A DNA stretch of 64,000 bases from Agrostemma githago (GCA_958450325.1 OY288251.1:62947666-63011665), one strand, 5' to 3'; counted from the stretch's first letter, positions 1 to 9,816 are shown. Notes: generated by a model from the sequence alone, not told the origin. Numbers and translations are program-made.

Positions 1-279
1 ATGTCTCTTGGACTTGTTATACACCTTTCCCTTCTATGTCTTTATGGCGTAAGTGTATCTTGCTCTTGTCTCTCGTCAATTCGACGATCTTGTGCTGTCT
101 TCAAACTCGATGATATTGTGAAGGTTGAACCTCGTGACTTTTCTACTGTTCTACGCAAGCATGTTTTGGGTTATCAACAAGCTTTGGGTCCTCGACAATG
201 TCCTTTCTTCTCATTTAGGCTTTTACTAGTTTTCCTTAACAGTAGAGTAGTTTGTTATGTCATTTTTTATGTTCAATAA
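1..279 (+). other. Unrecognised ORF at window edge
   Basis: A 92-codon open frame begins at the first base of the window, so its true start may lie upstream. The N-terminal part is hydrophobic and Cys-rich; the middle is more polar and ordinary looking. The stop overlaps an AATAAA at about 275-280, which could be a plant poly(A) signal, so this might be the 3' end of a gene or of a transposon gene. I recognise no family. It could equally be chance. Confidence 0.15.
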
Positions 280-429
280 AGGATGTAATATGGGTTCCGA
301 GAACCCGAACAACATGTAATCTGATGTACTTTCTTCGTTGGCAAAAAAAATGAGAATACTTTATGATTTATGAAATGATTTTTCAAATAAAGTTGTTTGT
401 GACAACCCTCACAACAATGCGAGAAGTTT

Positions 430-676
430 CCTTCAAAAAAAGGGCAATACAAGAAGTAATTTTTGTTGAGGATATATTGTTTGCAGCACAAGATGAAGAG
501 ATTAATGACTTGCTTGCTTGATTAAAACTTGAGAGATTACAATGTTTTATAAAGGAAATACTAGCTAGCCACTAAGACCATGACTTCTACTAACTTCCCT
601 TGATCACTTCATGCCTAAGATCATGGGTTTGTTTCCTAAACTGTAGAACATAATAACAACAGAAGAATGCTTCATA
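430..676 (-). repeat. Putative 3' LTR region of the copia remnant
   Basis: It follows the RNase H region and a purine-rich stretch (about 679-690, read on the minus strand) where a 3' LTR is expected. Read on the minus strand it starts TGAAGC and contains TTTATAAAA at about 550, compatible with an LTR promoter. The far boundary is unclear and no second LTR was found near 3.8 kb, so the call rests on position. Confidence 0.3.
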
Positions 677-759
677 AACTGACTCCTCCTTGTTTGTAGG
701 TAACCACATTGTGTTTGAGTTACACTACAACGCCTCCCGTTAATTCAAACTCTATAACA

Positions 760-1466
760 CCAATCCTGTTCATGAAGTATAGGTGTTTGGGTTTGGACAG
801 ACTCTTGGTGAACAAATCAGCATTCTATTCATTTATACCGCAGAATTTTAGCTCAACCTTTCCTTCACTTACTAGCTTTCTTATATAGTGATGTTGTATC
901 TCTATATGTTTGGTTCGAGCATGGAATACTGGGTTCTTTGTCATTTCAATGGTAGATTGGTTGTTACACCAAATTTCAGTTGCTTCTTCTTGTACATAGC
1001 CTAAGTCATCTAGTAACTTTCTTAGCTACATAGCTTGTCTGCTAGCAGCACATGCATGCTGCTACATATTCTGCTTCAATCGAGGATAGAGATACTGTTT
1101 CTTGCTTCTTGGAGCTCCATGTGATAGCTCTGGATCCCAAACTAAACATTGAGCCTGAAGTACTCTCCCTACCATCAATACAACCTGCCCAATTACTATC
1201 TGTGAATCCTACTAATTCAACTTGAAATTTGCAGCCTTTTCATACCAGATTCTATGTGATTTTGTTCCTACAATATACTTTAGAATTCTGCTTGCAGCTT
1301 CTAACCGATGTGTGGATGGATTGTGCAGATATCTGGATACCATACTCATAAAGAAAGCTAAGTCGAATCTTGTGTGGGTAAGGTAGTTTAGGCCTCCAAC
1401 TAGGATTATGTACGGTTTCTCATCTTCATACAGGACCAGATCCATCATTCCTTTGCAGCTTTTCAC
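760..1466 (-). pseudogene. Copia RNase H remnant
   Basis: The first part (1,212-1,466) carries the RT-RNase H connection block LNYLTHTRFDLAFF. Below 1,212, in another frame, the RNase H core is visible: a GFTDSNWAGC block, a SSKKQETVSLSS block and an EAEYVA block that supplies catalytic acid residues, then a TKHIEI-like block. At least one frameshift near 1,212 and stops near 1,040 break it. RNase H would remove the RNA strand after cDNA synthesis. Confidence 0.85.
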
Positions 1467-1568
1467 CCTTGTTCATAGGTGTGATTTCAACATCTGCTTC
1501 TTCTACTGCAAACTTCTTCAGTAGGTCTTGTGCATATTTTGTTGATTCAGAAATATTCCAGAATTGCT

Positions 1569-2253
1569 CTACTGCACTTCCAATCCCAAAAGATATTGCA
1601 GCAGATCTAAGTCTATCATTTCAAGCTCCTTCATCATGGACCTCCTGAAATCAACTAGCAGCTTTTGTGATGAACTAAAGTATATGATATCATCCACATA
1701 GAGACATATAATTAAGAACTCCAAACCTTCTTGCTTCTTAGTATATAGTGTAGGTTCATTCTCACTTCTGATAAACTCATTTGCTGTGAAGAAACCATCA
1801 ATTCTACTATACCAGGCCCTTGGACCCCGTTTCATTCCATGGAGGGCTTTGTGTAATTTATACACTTTATGCTCAACTTTTTCTTCTTCAAAACCTTGAG
1901 GTTGCTCCACAAACACCTCCTCATGTAAGTCACCATTCAGAAATGCTGACTTGACATCAAATTGGCACACATCTTGACACAAATGTGCAGCCAAAGCAAT
2001 GATAATTCTCACAGTTTCAAATCTTGCCACTAGTGAGTAAATTTCATCAGTCAACCCCCTCACGCTGAGCATAGCATTTTGTAACCAACCTAGCTTTATG
2101 CTTTTGAACACTCTTATGTGTATTATACTTGGTTGTGAATACCCATTTCAGACCAATTGCTTTCTTCCGCTCAGGCAGATCAACTAGTTCCCAAGTTTTA
2201 TTCTTTTGAATAGGCCCGATTTCTTCTTTCATTGCAGCCTTCCACTCATTCAC
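1569..2253 (-). pseudogene. Copia reverse transcriptase remnant
   Basis: Two overlapping open frames (2,047-2,253 and 1,569-2,111) together cover the copia RT. The first has the WVF...YKARLV-like N-terminal block; the second has QFDVKSAFLNGDL, the LHG block and the catalytic YVDD followed by I/Y residues. RT copies the element RNA into cDNA. A frameshift joins the two parts near 2,050-2,110 and another loss of frame follows at 1,569. Confidence 0.9.
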
Positions 2254-2261
2254 TTTGATTG

Positions 2262-2707
2262 CATCTTCAAATTTGGTTGGTTCTGTAGAGATTAGAGCAA
2301 AGCCACGATTTTTATATATATCAGCTAGTGACCTTACTTTCCTTGGAGGTGAGTCAGATTCTGATTCAGACTCAGATTCTGATTCTGAACTATTGTCAGC
2401 AGATAAATTTCTCTATTGATTTTCCTCCTCTGCTGGTGGATTATCGTTTGAATTCTTAAAGGTATAAACCCTTTGACCTTCTTTTGATTCCTTAGATTTC
2501 TAGTCACATTGTCCTTTTTCATCAAACACCACATCTTTGCTTATTATAACTTAGATCAAATAACCTGTATGTTTTAGATTGTGTTGCATAGCCAATGAAT
2601 AGACATTTCACATATTTCTCATCAAGCTTAGTTCTAATCTTCACCAAAGAGTAGGCAATGCAACAAAAGACCTTAATATGACTCACTATAGGCCTTTTCC
2701 TCTCCAA
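2262..2707 (-). pseudogene. Copia integrase C-terminus and linker to RT
   Basis: Frames here carry the conserved block after the copia integrase core (residues like LDEKYVKCLFIGYATQSKTY), followed by a Ser- and acid-rich linker typical of the stretch between integrase and RT. It is interrupted by frameshifts near 2,530 and 2,690, so it continues the same polyprotein only at the level of homology. Confidence 0.75.
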
Positions 2708-3770
2708 GCCTCATAAGAAGTCATGTTCATTACAGCTCTTGTGGGTGAAATGTTCAGAATATACATTACTGAAGCAGCAGCTTCACACCATAATTCAGTA
2801 GGCAAACCTTTTGCTGTTAACATACTCCTTGCCATCTCAACTATAGTTCCATTTTTTTCTTTCTGCCACCCATTTTGCTCTGGGGTGTAGGGTGTTGTTA
2901 GTTGCCTTTTTATTCCCTGAATCTCACAAAATTCATTGAATTCTTTTGATGTAAACTCTCCCCCTCTGTCAGTTCTTAGGCCCTTAACAATTTTTCCACT
3001 TTGATTTTCTACCATTGCCTTGAACTTCTTAAAGTTCTCAAATGTTTCACCCTTAGTTTGCTGAAAGTGGATCTTACTCATTCTACTATAGTCATCAATT
3101 AGTAGAAGAAAGTATCTACTACCACCTAGAGACTCAGTTTGCATTGGACCACACAGGTCAGCATGGATCATTTGGAGACATTCACTTGCTCTCCAAGCCT
3201 GATCATATGAAAATGATCCCCTAGTCTGTTTCACATACACACACCCCTCATAGACTTCGATTTCACCTAGCTTTGGTAGCCCAAATACCATTTCTTTGGT
3301 GCTTAATAGCCTTAGACTTTTTATGTTTAAATGCCCAAACCTCAGATACCATAAAGTGGACTCAATGTTACTCTTTACTGCTAGTGATTTGCCACTACTT
3401 TTGAGCAAATCTAGGCAAAACATCTTATTTCTACTCATGTAGGTTGTTGCCACATTTTCACCAGATTTTTTGTCTTTAATGACACATGATTCATTATCAA
3501 AGACCACATAAAATCCTGAGTTTAAGAGTTGACCTATACGTAACAGATTATAAGCTAATTGAGGCACATATTGTACATTACACAGGAGTTTTGTGTTACC
3601 TTGCTTGGATCTTACTGAAACATTTCCAATGCCTTCCACAGCCAGTTGTTTATTGTCTCCAAGCCTTACTTTGATCTTCGTAGATCCATCTAACTCTTTG
3701 AACATTGATTTGGGACTTGACATGTGGTTTGAGGATCCACTGTCAACGAATGAAGATATATGTGGTGGAA
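2686..3770 (-). pseudogene. Copia protease, GAG-pre-integrase and integrase core
   Basis: The longest open part of the copia pol. Near its start is the aspartic protease signature VDSGSSNHM, normally needed to cleave the Gag-Pol polyprotein. A GAG-pre-integrase zinc-binding-like region follows, then the integrase core with HADLCGPM, a DDYSR block, TDRGGEF and the TPEQNG block that carry the DDE-type residues. The open frame extends past 3,770 to 3,831, but those extra residues look like flanking sequence rather than pol. The frame is lost at about 2,690 in the integrase C-terminal part. Confidence 0.88.
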
Positions 3771-3989
3771 ATTGAAAGTAGAGGGAAAATGTAGGGTCAC
3801 AAAAAATTGAGAACCACAAATCATATACCAAAAAAAAATGTGGAATATCTTAGTGAGTGTCCAAAAAATAAAAATGTGAAAGATTTTAGAAAAAGGGAGG
3901 GAGTGCATATGGATTTATAATAAAGAAATTAATAATACTGTTAAAATAAATAAAACTTGAAAATACACAGAGAATTTATTTTGGCTAAA
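3771..3989. other. AT-rich stretch, nothing recognised
   Basis: This lies between the end of copia homology and a hAT-like end. It contains runs of A and short open frames only; I see no gene or clear repeat. Confidence 0.4.
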
Positions 3990-4139
3990 ACAAGGCAAAA
4001 CAAAATTAGGCTTGTCTTTTTGACCTGTATTCTGAGCCTAACCTGACCACTGCCCGTACAACCCGATCCGTATTTGACCCGACCTTTATTTTTACCCGAC
4101 CTGTATGACTCGACCCGCAAGACCTTTTTAACAGGTCTA
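3990..4139. repeat. hAT-like non-autonomous element, one end
   Basis: The stretch is rich in the motif CCCGACC/GACCCG and ends AACAGGTCTA at 4,139, which resembles the inverted end of the element at 26,794-27,335 (TAGACCTGTCAAA). Only this end was found; the partner end is missing or diverged, so the left boundary is approximate. Confidence 0.4.
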
Positions 4140-4463
4140 CTTGTGATACCTAGTTAAACGTGAATTAGATATAAGTGGTGCTAAAAATAATCTCAGTCAT
4201 TATTGTCACTCGATATTATACACATTCATGTCATATATTTCACATTTTCACTCATATGTAATTCTAGTAAATCCCTTTCATAGCGACATTCACATATATA
4301 TTCGATCACATCAAGTATACAACCGTAAGTATTTTTTTACTTTAAATGGTATTTTTGTTACTTTATAAAAAAACGACACTTTAATTGTGATATCTATTAG
4401 TCAAAATTAAATACACAGTACAAAGTATCATAATTTTTATAATAGGTGACTTTAAACATATTA
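4140..4463. other. AT-rich intergenic DNA
   Basis: No open frame, repeat boundary or RNA gene could be supported here. Confidence 0.4.
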
Positions 4464-4555
4464 CTCTCTCGGTCTCGTTCAGTTCTTTGCCTTTGTTATA
4501 TTCATTGAGAGGATGATCTTAATCAAAGGCAAAGAATTGAACACGACGGAGGGAG
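4464..4555. mobile_element. Stowaway-type MITE, 92 bp
   Basis: The left arm begins CTCTCTCGGTCTCG and the right arm ends CGACGGAGGGAG. The two arms are nearly complete inverted complements, so the element folds into a hairpin. TA flanks both ends (4,462-4,463 and 4,556-4,557), the target duplication of Tc1/mariner-derived Stowaway MITEs. It has no coding capacity and would depend on a transposase elsewhere. Confidence 0.85.
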
Positions 4556-5279
4556 TATGTATTTGTTAATTGGGATTTTCTACGTTGTACACCTTCATTT
4601 TCTCGTTTTCTACCATATACCCCTCCTATTTGCAAAATTTCCACTAATATCCCTGTAATTATTTGATGTCACTAAACGTGACCTAAACTCATTAATCGTC
4701 TAAATGCATCGTTAATTACGTGACTTAATGATAGTTGCGCTATGACATGGCAGGGAAAGATTTTGACATGACATTGACTGTGTGTGACATGGATCCTCAA
4801 TTAAAACTATTAATTAAAAAAACACTATCTCAAAAATTGTCATCTAAACTCTTAAACTTCATCTACGTCTTCAAAAAAATAAACTCACACTCCTCTGCTC
4901 ATTTCCTCCCAAAAAAACCCTAATTAATCTCTTAATTTCCCAAAAAAACGTCTCTTATGCGCTCTCCATCTCTGATTTTTCAGGTTTAGTTTCCAACTTT
5001 TCTTCATATTTTCATTATTGTTTCACTCTTATTATGATTATTTTGTCTTTAAAATTCATGATCATGCTTTGTATGAAGATAATATCGTGATTGAGATGAT
5101 TATTGATTTCCGGCTTGTGTTAAATTTATGAACAATAAATGCATGTTTGTCTAATTTCGTGATTTAATTTCGTTAATTTTTGGAGGTTTTTTTGTTAGTG
5201 ATGGTTATTAGTGGCTTGTTTGTGTATTGATTGTTTGTTTGGTGCTTGATTATGATGATTATTGATTAATATGTGCAGA
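4556..5279. other. Possible 5' UTR and intron upstream of the short exon
   Basis: The stretch holds a CT-rich leader-like region (about 4,840-4,985) and then T-rich, intron-like DNA up to the acceptor at 5,279. Nothing else is recognised. Confidence 0.25.
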
Positions 5280-5405
5280 ATGGAGAATATAATGTTGAAA
5301 ATGACTTACAAGGGTCAATCTGTGCATGTTAAGTTAGATGACACTGATATGTGCTTACTTATTGATGTCATCAATGACCTGTATGAAGAAAATCATCGGA
5401 AATAG
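5280..5405 (+). pseudogene. Short exon of an unrecognised gene
   Basis: The ATG at 5,280 follows a pyrimidine-rich stretch ending GTGCAG, which looks like an intron acceptor. Upstream (about 4,840-4,985) is a CT-rich, 5'-UTR-like sequence ending in a possible donor (CAGGTTTAG). The 41-codon frame has plausible coding composition (residues like HVKLDDTDMCLLIDVIND) and stops where the split MITE begins at about 5,398. It may be the first coding exon of a transposon or host gene cut by the MITE. I cannot name the family; the N-terminus of a MULE-type protein is one untested possibility. Confidence 0.3.
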
Positions 5406-5491
5406 AAAATCATGAAAAATAAACTTTCGTTTCTAATTCATGGGAAGTTCTAAAATTTGTTTGGTTATATTAACTATGTAGGAACTCAATT
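5398..5491. mobile_element. Left half of a Harbinger-like MITE
   Basis: Read as the reverse complement, this stretch matches 9,700-9,790 (shared blocks TAATTCATGG, TTTGGTTA and ACTCAATT), so it is the left arm of the foldback element whose other arm lies at 9,503-9,816. The outer 40 bp or so expected by symmetry are missing. The copia composite at 5,492-9,502 separates the halves, with CAATT on both sides. Confidence 0.7.
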
Positions 5492-5921
5492 TGTTATAAC
5501 GGAAGAGAAAGACAAACAAATTAAAACGTAAAATCGAGAGACGGACAAATTTACGTAGTTCACTAACAACCTGTTAGCTACATCCATGGGCAAAAGGAGG
5601 GTATAGTTTTATTAATTTGAGAAGAGGTTACAGTTTTCTGACTGATATCATGATTGTTAGGGTAAGGGTATAAGAGTTTATATAATACTCTCAACCTTAA
5701 ACAGATTAGAAAATCGTAGACAGAAGCCCAATAGGAAACTCTAGGTCAGATACTCAGATATTGATTAGGAAATTCTAATCAATAAGATATTAATTAGGAA
5801 GGTTTCCTAGTTAAACATGTATGCAGATCAGATATTAATTAGGAAACCCTAATTAAATAGATTCAGGGCACAGTCAATTCGAGATCCAAAAGGACAATTG
5901 TTACGCAATTATTTCCTTGCA
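5492..5921 (-). repeat. LTR of the minus-strand element (3' LTR)
   Basis: Begins TGTTATAACGG and ends CCTTGCA on the plus strand. It aligns along its length with 6,878-7,298 (shared TTTATATAATACTCTCAAC, AATTAGGAAACC and CAGATTCAGGGCA). The adjoining sequence at 5,922-5,938 is the complement of a polypurine tract, which marks this copy as the 3' LTR. Confidence 0.8.
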
Positions 5922-5938
5922 ATCTCCACCTTAACTTG
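5922..5938 (-). other. Polypurine tract
   Basis: On the minus strand this reads AAGTTAAGGTGGAGATT, directly before the LTR. It is the usual plus-strand primer of copia elements. Confidence 0.65.
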
Positions 5939-6126
5939 AATTGTTCCAACCAAATCATCTTCAAATTGACGATTATTCTCAAGTCACTAGTTCCAATAGT
6001 CTCCACATTGACTTGAACTCAACACAATCAGATCAAACAGATGCACTCTAACGAATGCCAAATTAATAAACAGATTCAAGTCACAAGTCAACAAATCTCC
6101 ATCTTGACTTAAACTTTGTTTCACTC

Positions 6127-6290
6127 AAACAGATTAGATGTACCAGATGCACTCCAAGGAATGTCAGATCAGATGTACCAGATGCACTCCAAAGAATGCC
6201 AGATGTACCAGGAAAAACTCATCTCTCAATCAGACAGATGTAACAGACGCCGCCCTCCAAGGAATGTCAGATATACCAGAAATAAAACTC
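6127..6290 (+). repeat. Short tandem repeat in the internal region
   Basis: The block AGATGTACCAGATGCACTCC and shortened versions of it recur four to five times with spacing of about 30-40 bp (for example near 6,136, 6,170, 6,199 and 6,236). It explains the repetitive plus-strand open frames seen here, which I do not regard as genes. Confidence 0.7.
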
Positions 6291-6306
6291 ATCTCTTCTT
6301 CATGCC

Positions 6307-6729
6307 TCAGATATTGCCCAACAAAGGGCAATCAAATACTCCAAAATTTAGCAAGTCCAAACCGTGTTGGAACTTGCTATTCGGAACCAGATCAGACAGA
6401 CCCACCATTTCATCTTCATGATAATACCTATTCTGAAGCTTCCCAAAACTGGGCCTAATTAACCGCTCACGAGCCAAAATCTGCTGCTTCTGAACTGGTA
6501 ATGAAGAACATGATGGTTCATGTTCGGATTCGGACTGTAGTGGTTGATCTTCAAACTGTGGTTCATCACTCTCATCAGGAGTGACTTGCTTCTCCACTTG
6601 TTTCTCAGTACTACCACTACTTCTATCTTCCTCCGCGATTTTAGTGATAATATCATGAGACAGACTCTCCTCCAGAACGATCATCTCAGCGGTGACTGTG
6701 TCGTATGTCTTCTTCACAAGTGACGCCAA
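6307..6729 (-). pseudogene. Copia-like internal ORF fragment
   Basis: A 140-codon minus-strand frame between the PBS and the polypurine tract, in the expected sense for this element. It is acidic and Ser-rich (ESEHEPSCSSLP) and then has ARERLIRPSFGKLQNRY, reminiscent of the linker between integrase and RT in copia pol. No catalytic motif remains. The element is therefore a deletion derivative that would need enzymes from a relative. Confidence 0.5.
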
Positions 6730-6862
6730 TCATCCCTGTTGTTTTAACAACGCCTACATCTTGATTTGCCACAGACTAAAACTATTCCTTCCATAAAAAA
6801 AACTCTCGATTTTAACGCTCATCCCAGATATCTTCTTTTCTCATAAATCACAAGAACTTAAA

Positions 6863-6874
6863 GCTCTGTTACCA
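6863..6874 (-). other. Primer binding site (initiator Met tRNA type)
   Basis: On the minus strand this reads TGGTAACAGAGC, one change from the standard copia site TGGTATCAGAGC, and lies next to the LTR at 6,878. Confidence 0.75.
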
Positions 6875-6877
6875 ATT

Positions 6878-7298
6878 TGTTATAACGGAAGAAATAGACA
6901 AACAAATTAAGAACGAAAAATCAAGAGACTGACAGATTAACGTGGTTCACTACTACATGTTAGCTACATCCACGGGCAGAAGGGGGTATATTTTTATTAA
7001 TTTGAGGAGAGGTTATAGATTTCAGACTGATATCATAATTATTAGGGTAAGGGTAAGAGAGTTTATATAATACTCTCAACCCTAAAAAAATTCTAAACAG
7101 ATTAGAAAGTCCTAGACAAAAGCCCAATAGGAAACCTGTGTCCAATACTCAGAGATTGATTGATATTAATTAGGAAACCTTCCTAATTAAATATATATAA
7201 ATATCAAATATTAATTAGGAAACCTTAATTAAACAGATTCAGGGCATAAGTCAATTTGAGATCCGAAAGGACAATTGCTAGGCACTTATTTCCTAACA
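6878..7298 (-). repeat. LTR of the minus-strand element (5' LTR)
   Basis: Begins TGTTATAACGG and ends TTCCTAACA on the plus strand, with the PBS just to its left, so it is the 5' LTR of an element read leftwards. The sequence right of it (7,299-7,320) is again a polypurine-tract complement rather than host DNA. This shows a further partial element unit beyond this LTR, ending where the plus-strand LTR starts at 7,384. Confidence 0.8.
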
Positions 7299-7383
7299 AT
7301 CTCCACCTTGACTTGATTAAACAATCTTGTTTTGGAATCAATATTGTTACACAATATTGTTTGGTTTAGGAAAGTTTATATTT

Positions 7384-7471
7384 TGTTAGTCTTTTTTTCC
7401 TAATTAGTTTAGGTAACTAACTTGGGTAGAATAATACTATATAAAAATCCGACTGGTTTCTAGGTTGATTA

Positions 7472-7502
<31 letters not shown>

Positions 7503-7983
7503 AAGAGAGATGATTTGAGAGGACAAATATAGAGCGCTGATCTGTGAGGTTTCTTGAGGAAAAACTCAATTTGTTCTGAGTCCCTATTATTTGGCGGTTC
7601 TACTCCCGTATTCGTTGGAGATCAATGGAGTTTGTTTGGATTTTGGTTGGCCGCAAGATCTTTTGTCCTTCATCTCGTTGGCAAGTTCGTTGCAGGTTGA
7701 ACTCAATCTGGGTAGTCTCTTTCCTATTTGAGATTACTATTTGGTTGGTATAATTGGTAGTACTTTTGGCTTTAGATGTGAGCTATTAAGCGCGTGTACT
7801 ACAGTCTATTATTGTACTGTTATCTCCACAGTAGTGAATTTTGTCTCCTTGTCAGTGTGTACGTAGCAAGTGATTTTGCTGGCGAACTACGTAAATCTTT
7901 GTGTCAGTTTTACTATTGTTTGCTTTTTTTGTTCTTCTCGCATAATTAACAAACCGTTGGTAATAGGACGCCTCGTTACAACA
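7384..7983 (+). repeat. 5' LTR of the plus-strand element
   Basis: Runs from TGTTAGTC to GTTACAACA (600 bp) and is followed after three bases by a PBS. It contains TACTATATAAAAAT (about 7,435) as a likely TATA region and a (GA)n tract at 7,472-7,498. It is clearly related to 8,927-9,502. It belongs to a different LTR subfamily from 5,492-5,921, although both share the TGTTA/TAACA ends. Confidence 0.8.
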
Positions 7984-7986
7984 AAC

Positions 7987-7998
7987 TGGTATCATAGC
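7987..7998 (+). other. Primer binding site (initiator Met tRNA type)
   Basis: TGGTATCATAGC, one change from the usual TGGTATCAGAGC, three bases after the LTR end. Confidence 0.8.
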
Positions 7999-8290
7999 TT
8001 CAGGTTCTGCTTCAGCTGGGTTAGGCATTATTTGGGTTTGTTAATTTTTGGTGAGAAGATCCCTGGAGCAACAATTTTAAAGGTTGATAAATTCACGAGG
8101 ACTAATTGTTTTGGGTTGGTAGGCTTGTGTGAGGATGGTAGTGTTAACGGTAAGGTGGAGTTTTCACCTGTATGAGTCGAACTACATGATTCTGAAGACA
8201 AGCTATCGACTGTTGTTTCTACACGTCAATGACGCGGGTTAGCGCCCTGGGTGGTGGGGTGATTTAGGGTTCCTAGGTGGTGCAAGCTCG

Positions 8291-8398
8291 TGCCTTGGGT
8301 GAAAAAGGCAAGACCCATGCCTTGGGCGAAAAAGACAAAGCCTGTGCGTTGGGTGAAAAAGGCAAGACCCGTGTCTTGGGTGAAAAAGACAACTGCGA
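8291..8398 (+). repeat. 27-bp tandem repeat, four units
   Basis: Units start at 8,291, 8,318, 8,345 and 8,372; the core is TTGGGTGAAAAAGGCAAGAC. As 27 is a multiple of three, frames stay open on both strands and encode nine-residue repeats. It lies in the internal region of the plus-strand element, which has no recognisable pol. Confidence 0.85.
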
Positions 8399-8609
8399 TC
8401 TCGTGGAAGATCTTTTATGCTTTGGGCCGACGAGCTCAAGCAGGTTGGTACTACAGTACTCGAGGAAAGGGAGAAAAATGACTATTGACTGAAGACCGTT
8501 GAAAGATACGATCGTTCAAGTCAAGGTGGAGAATATTAGACAAATAGTGACTTGTGAATCGACTGTTTGAAGCTGCACTTTGAAGATCAGTTCGGGTTGG
8601 ACAATTAAA

Positions 8610-8623
8610 GTCAAGGTGGAGAT
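8610..8623 (+). other. Polypurine tract of the plus-strand element
   Basis: GTCAAGGTGGAGAT lies directly before TGTTAG at 8,624, as expected for a 3' LTR start. A similar sequence occurs at about 8,519-8,533. Confidence 0.7.
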
Positions 8624-8831
8624 TGTTAGTAAATAAGTGTCTAACAATTGTCCTTTTGGATCTCAAATTGAGTTTTCTCCTCAAGAAACCTCATAGATCA
8701 GTCCTCTATATTTGTGCTCTCAAATCATCTCCCTCTCTTAATTAACCTAAAAACTGGTCGGATCTTTATATAGTATTATTCCACCCAAGTTAGTTACCTA
8801 AATTAATTAAGAAACAAAGACTAACCAAATT
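8624..8831. repeat. Chimeric LTR piece, partly inverted
   Basis: The first ~55 bp match the start of the minus-strand LTR family (complement of 7,245-7,298). From about 8,676 the sequence is the complement of the beginning of the plus-strand LTR (8,927-9,085). It forms the left arm of a large palindrome whose right arm is the true 3' LTR and whose centre is a Stowaway MITE. Confidence 0.75.
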
Positions 8832-8921
8832 CTTCCTCCATTCCATTCAATTGTTTGTCTTTTATATTCATTGTGAGGAGTATTTTAATCAAAGACAAAC
8901 AATTGAATGGAACGGAGAGAG
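8832..8921. mobile_element. Stowaway-type MITE at the palindrome centre
   Basis: The left arm CTTCCTCCATTCCATTCAAT and the right arm ATTGAATGGAACGGAGAGAG are inverted complements with a short loop. TA follows on the right (8,922-8,923); the left flank is TT, so the duplication is imperfect. It is a different subfamily from the MITE at 11,215. Confidence 0.75.
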
Positions 8922-8926
8922 TATTT

Positions 8927-9502
8927 GGTTACTCTTTGTTTCTTAATTAGTTTAGGTAACTAACTTGGGTGGAATAATACTATATAAAAATCCAACTAGT
9001 TTTTAGGTTAATTAAGAGATGAAGATGATTTGAGAGCACAAATATAGAGGACTGATCTATGAGGTTTCTTGAGGAGAAAACTCAATTTGTTCTAAGTCCC
9101 TATTATTTGGTGGTTCTACTCTCGTCTTTGTTGGAGATCGTTGGAGTTTGTTTGGATATTGGTTGGCCGCAAGATCTTTTGTCCTTCGTCTTGTTGGTGA
9201 GTTCGTCGCAGGTCGAACTCAATCTGGGTAGTATTTTTCCTGTTTGAGATTACTATTTGGTTGGTAGAATTGGTAGTACTTTTGGCTTTAGATGTGAGCT
9301 ATTAAGTGTGTGTACTAAGGTCTACTGTTGTACTATTATCTCCACAATATTGAATTTTGTCTCCTTGTCGGTGTGGACGTAGCCAGTGATTTTGTTGGTG
9401 AACCACGTAAATCTGTGTGTCAGTTTTACTATTGTTTGCTATTTTTTTATTCTTCTCGCATAATTAACAAACCGTTGGTAACGGGACGCCTCCGTTACAA
9501 CA
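8927..9502 (+). repeat. 3' LTR of the plus-strand element
   Basis: About 576 bp, aligning with 7,384-7,983 but lacking its (GA)n tract; ends CCGTTACAACA at 9,502, followed by CAATT. The first bases (GGTTACTC) differ from TGTTAGTC, probably because of the inverted insertion on its left. Confidence 0.8.
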
Positions 9503-9816
9503 CAATTCATGAGAATTGGAAGTTAACGAGGGGATCTCGGTAAGCAACTTCCAACATTTATCGAGAAAGTTCCACTTCCCCATATATGAGAATTTGAGGC
9601 AAACAAACAACTTCATTTTTTCTACAAGGGAACCAAACAAGGCATAGGAAGTTGCTTACCGACACCCCCTCGGTAACTTGCAATTCCCATGAATTGAGTT
9701 TCCACATAGGTAACCAAACATTTATTAGAACTTACCATGAATTAGGAATGAAAGTTTATTCCCATGATTTTGTACTTCCCATGAACTTCCACTTCCCGCA
9801 TCAACCAAACGAACCC
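9503..9816. mobile_element. Right half of the Harbinger-like MITE
   Basis: Contains an internal inverted repeat: about 9,503-9,552 is the complement of 9,649-9,699 (CAATTCATG...AAGCAACTTCC). It ends CAACCAAACGAACCC at 9,816 and is followed by TAA. It shares blocks with the 771-bp MITE at 13,004 (TTTGGTTA, GGAAGTTGCT, CTCGGT). The left half is at 5,398-5,491. Confidence 0.7.

Larger units (their letters stand above)
676..3770 (-). mobile_element. Truncated Ty1/copia retrotransposon remnant
   Basis: Read on the minus strand the order is protease, GAG-pre-integrase, integrase, reverse transcriptase, RNase H, which is the copia order (integrase before RT). No gag or 5' LTR is found: homology stops near 3,770, just before the protease, and AT-rich unrelated DNA follows. 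The coding region is broken into at least five open segments by stops and frameshifts, so it is dead. The 3' part runs into a putative LTR below 676. Confidence 0.9.
5492..9502. mobile_element. Composite of copia-type LTRs inserted in a MITE
   Basis: A 4,011-bp insertion flanked by CAATT (5,487-5,491 and 9,503-9,507), with the two halves of one MITE outside. Its outer ends are both LTR 3' ends: the left reads TGTTATAACGG and the right, complemented, reads TGTTGTAACGG. Inside are, in order, an LTR pair in minus orientation (5,492-7,298), an 85-bp internal scrap with a polypurine tract, an LTR element in plus orientation (7,384 on), and an inverted LTR piece. Non-autonomous: no pol domain survives. 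Confidence 0.75.

Noticed and set aside
6116..6458. Plus-strand ORFs of about 100 codons
   Set aside because: They run through a short tandem repeat and oppose the sense of the surrounding element.
7299..7383. Host flank between two retrotransposons
   Set aside because: Its left end is a polypurine-tract complement, so it is element-internal sequence, not host DNA.
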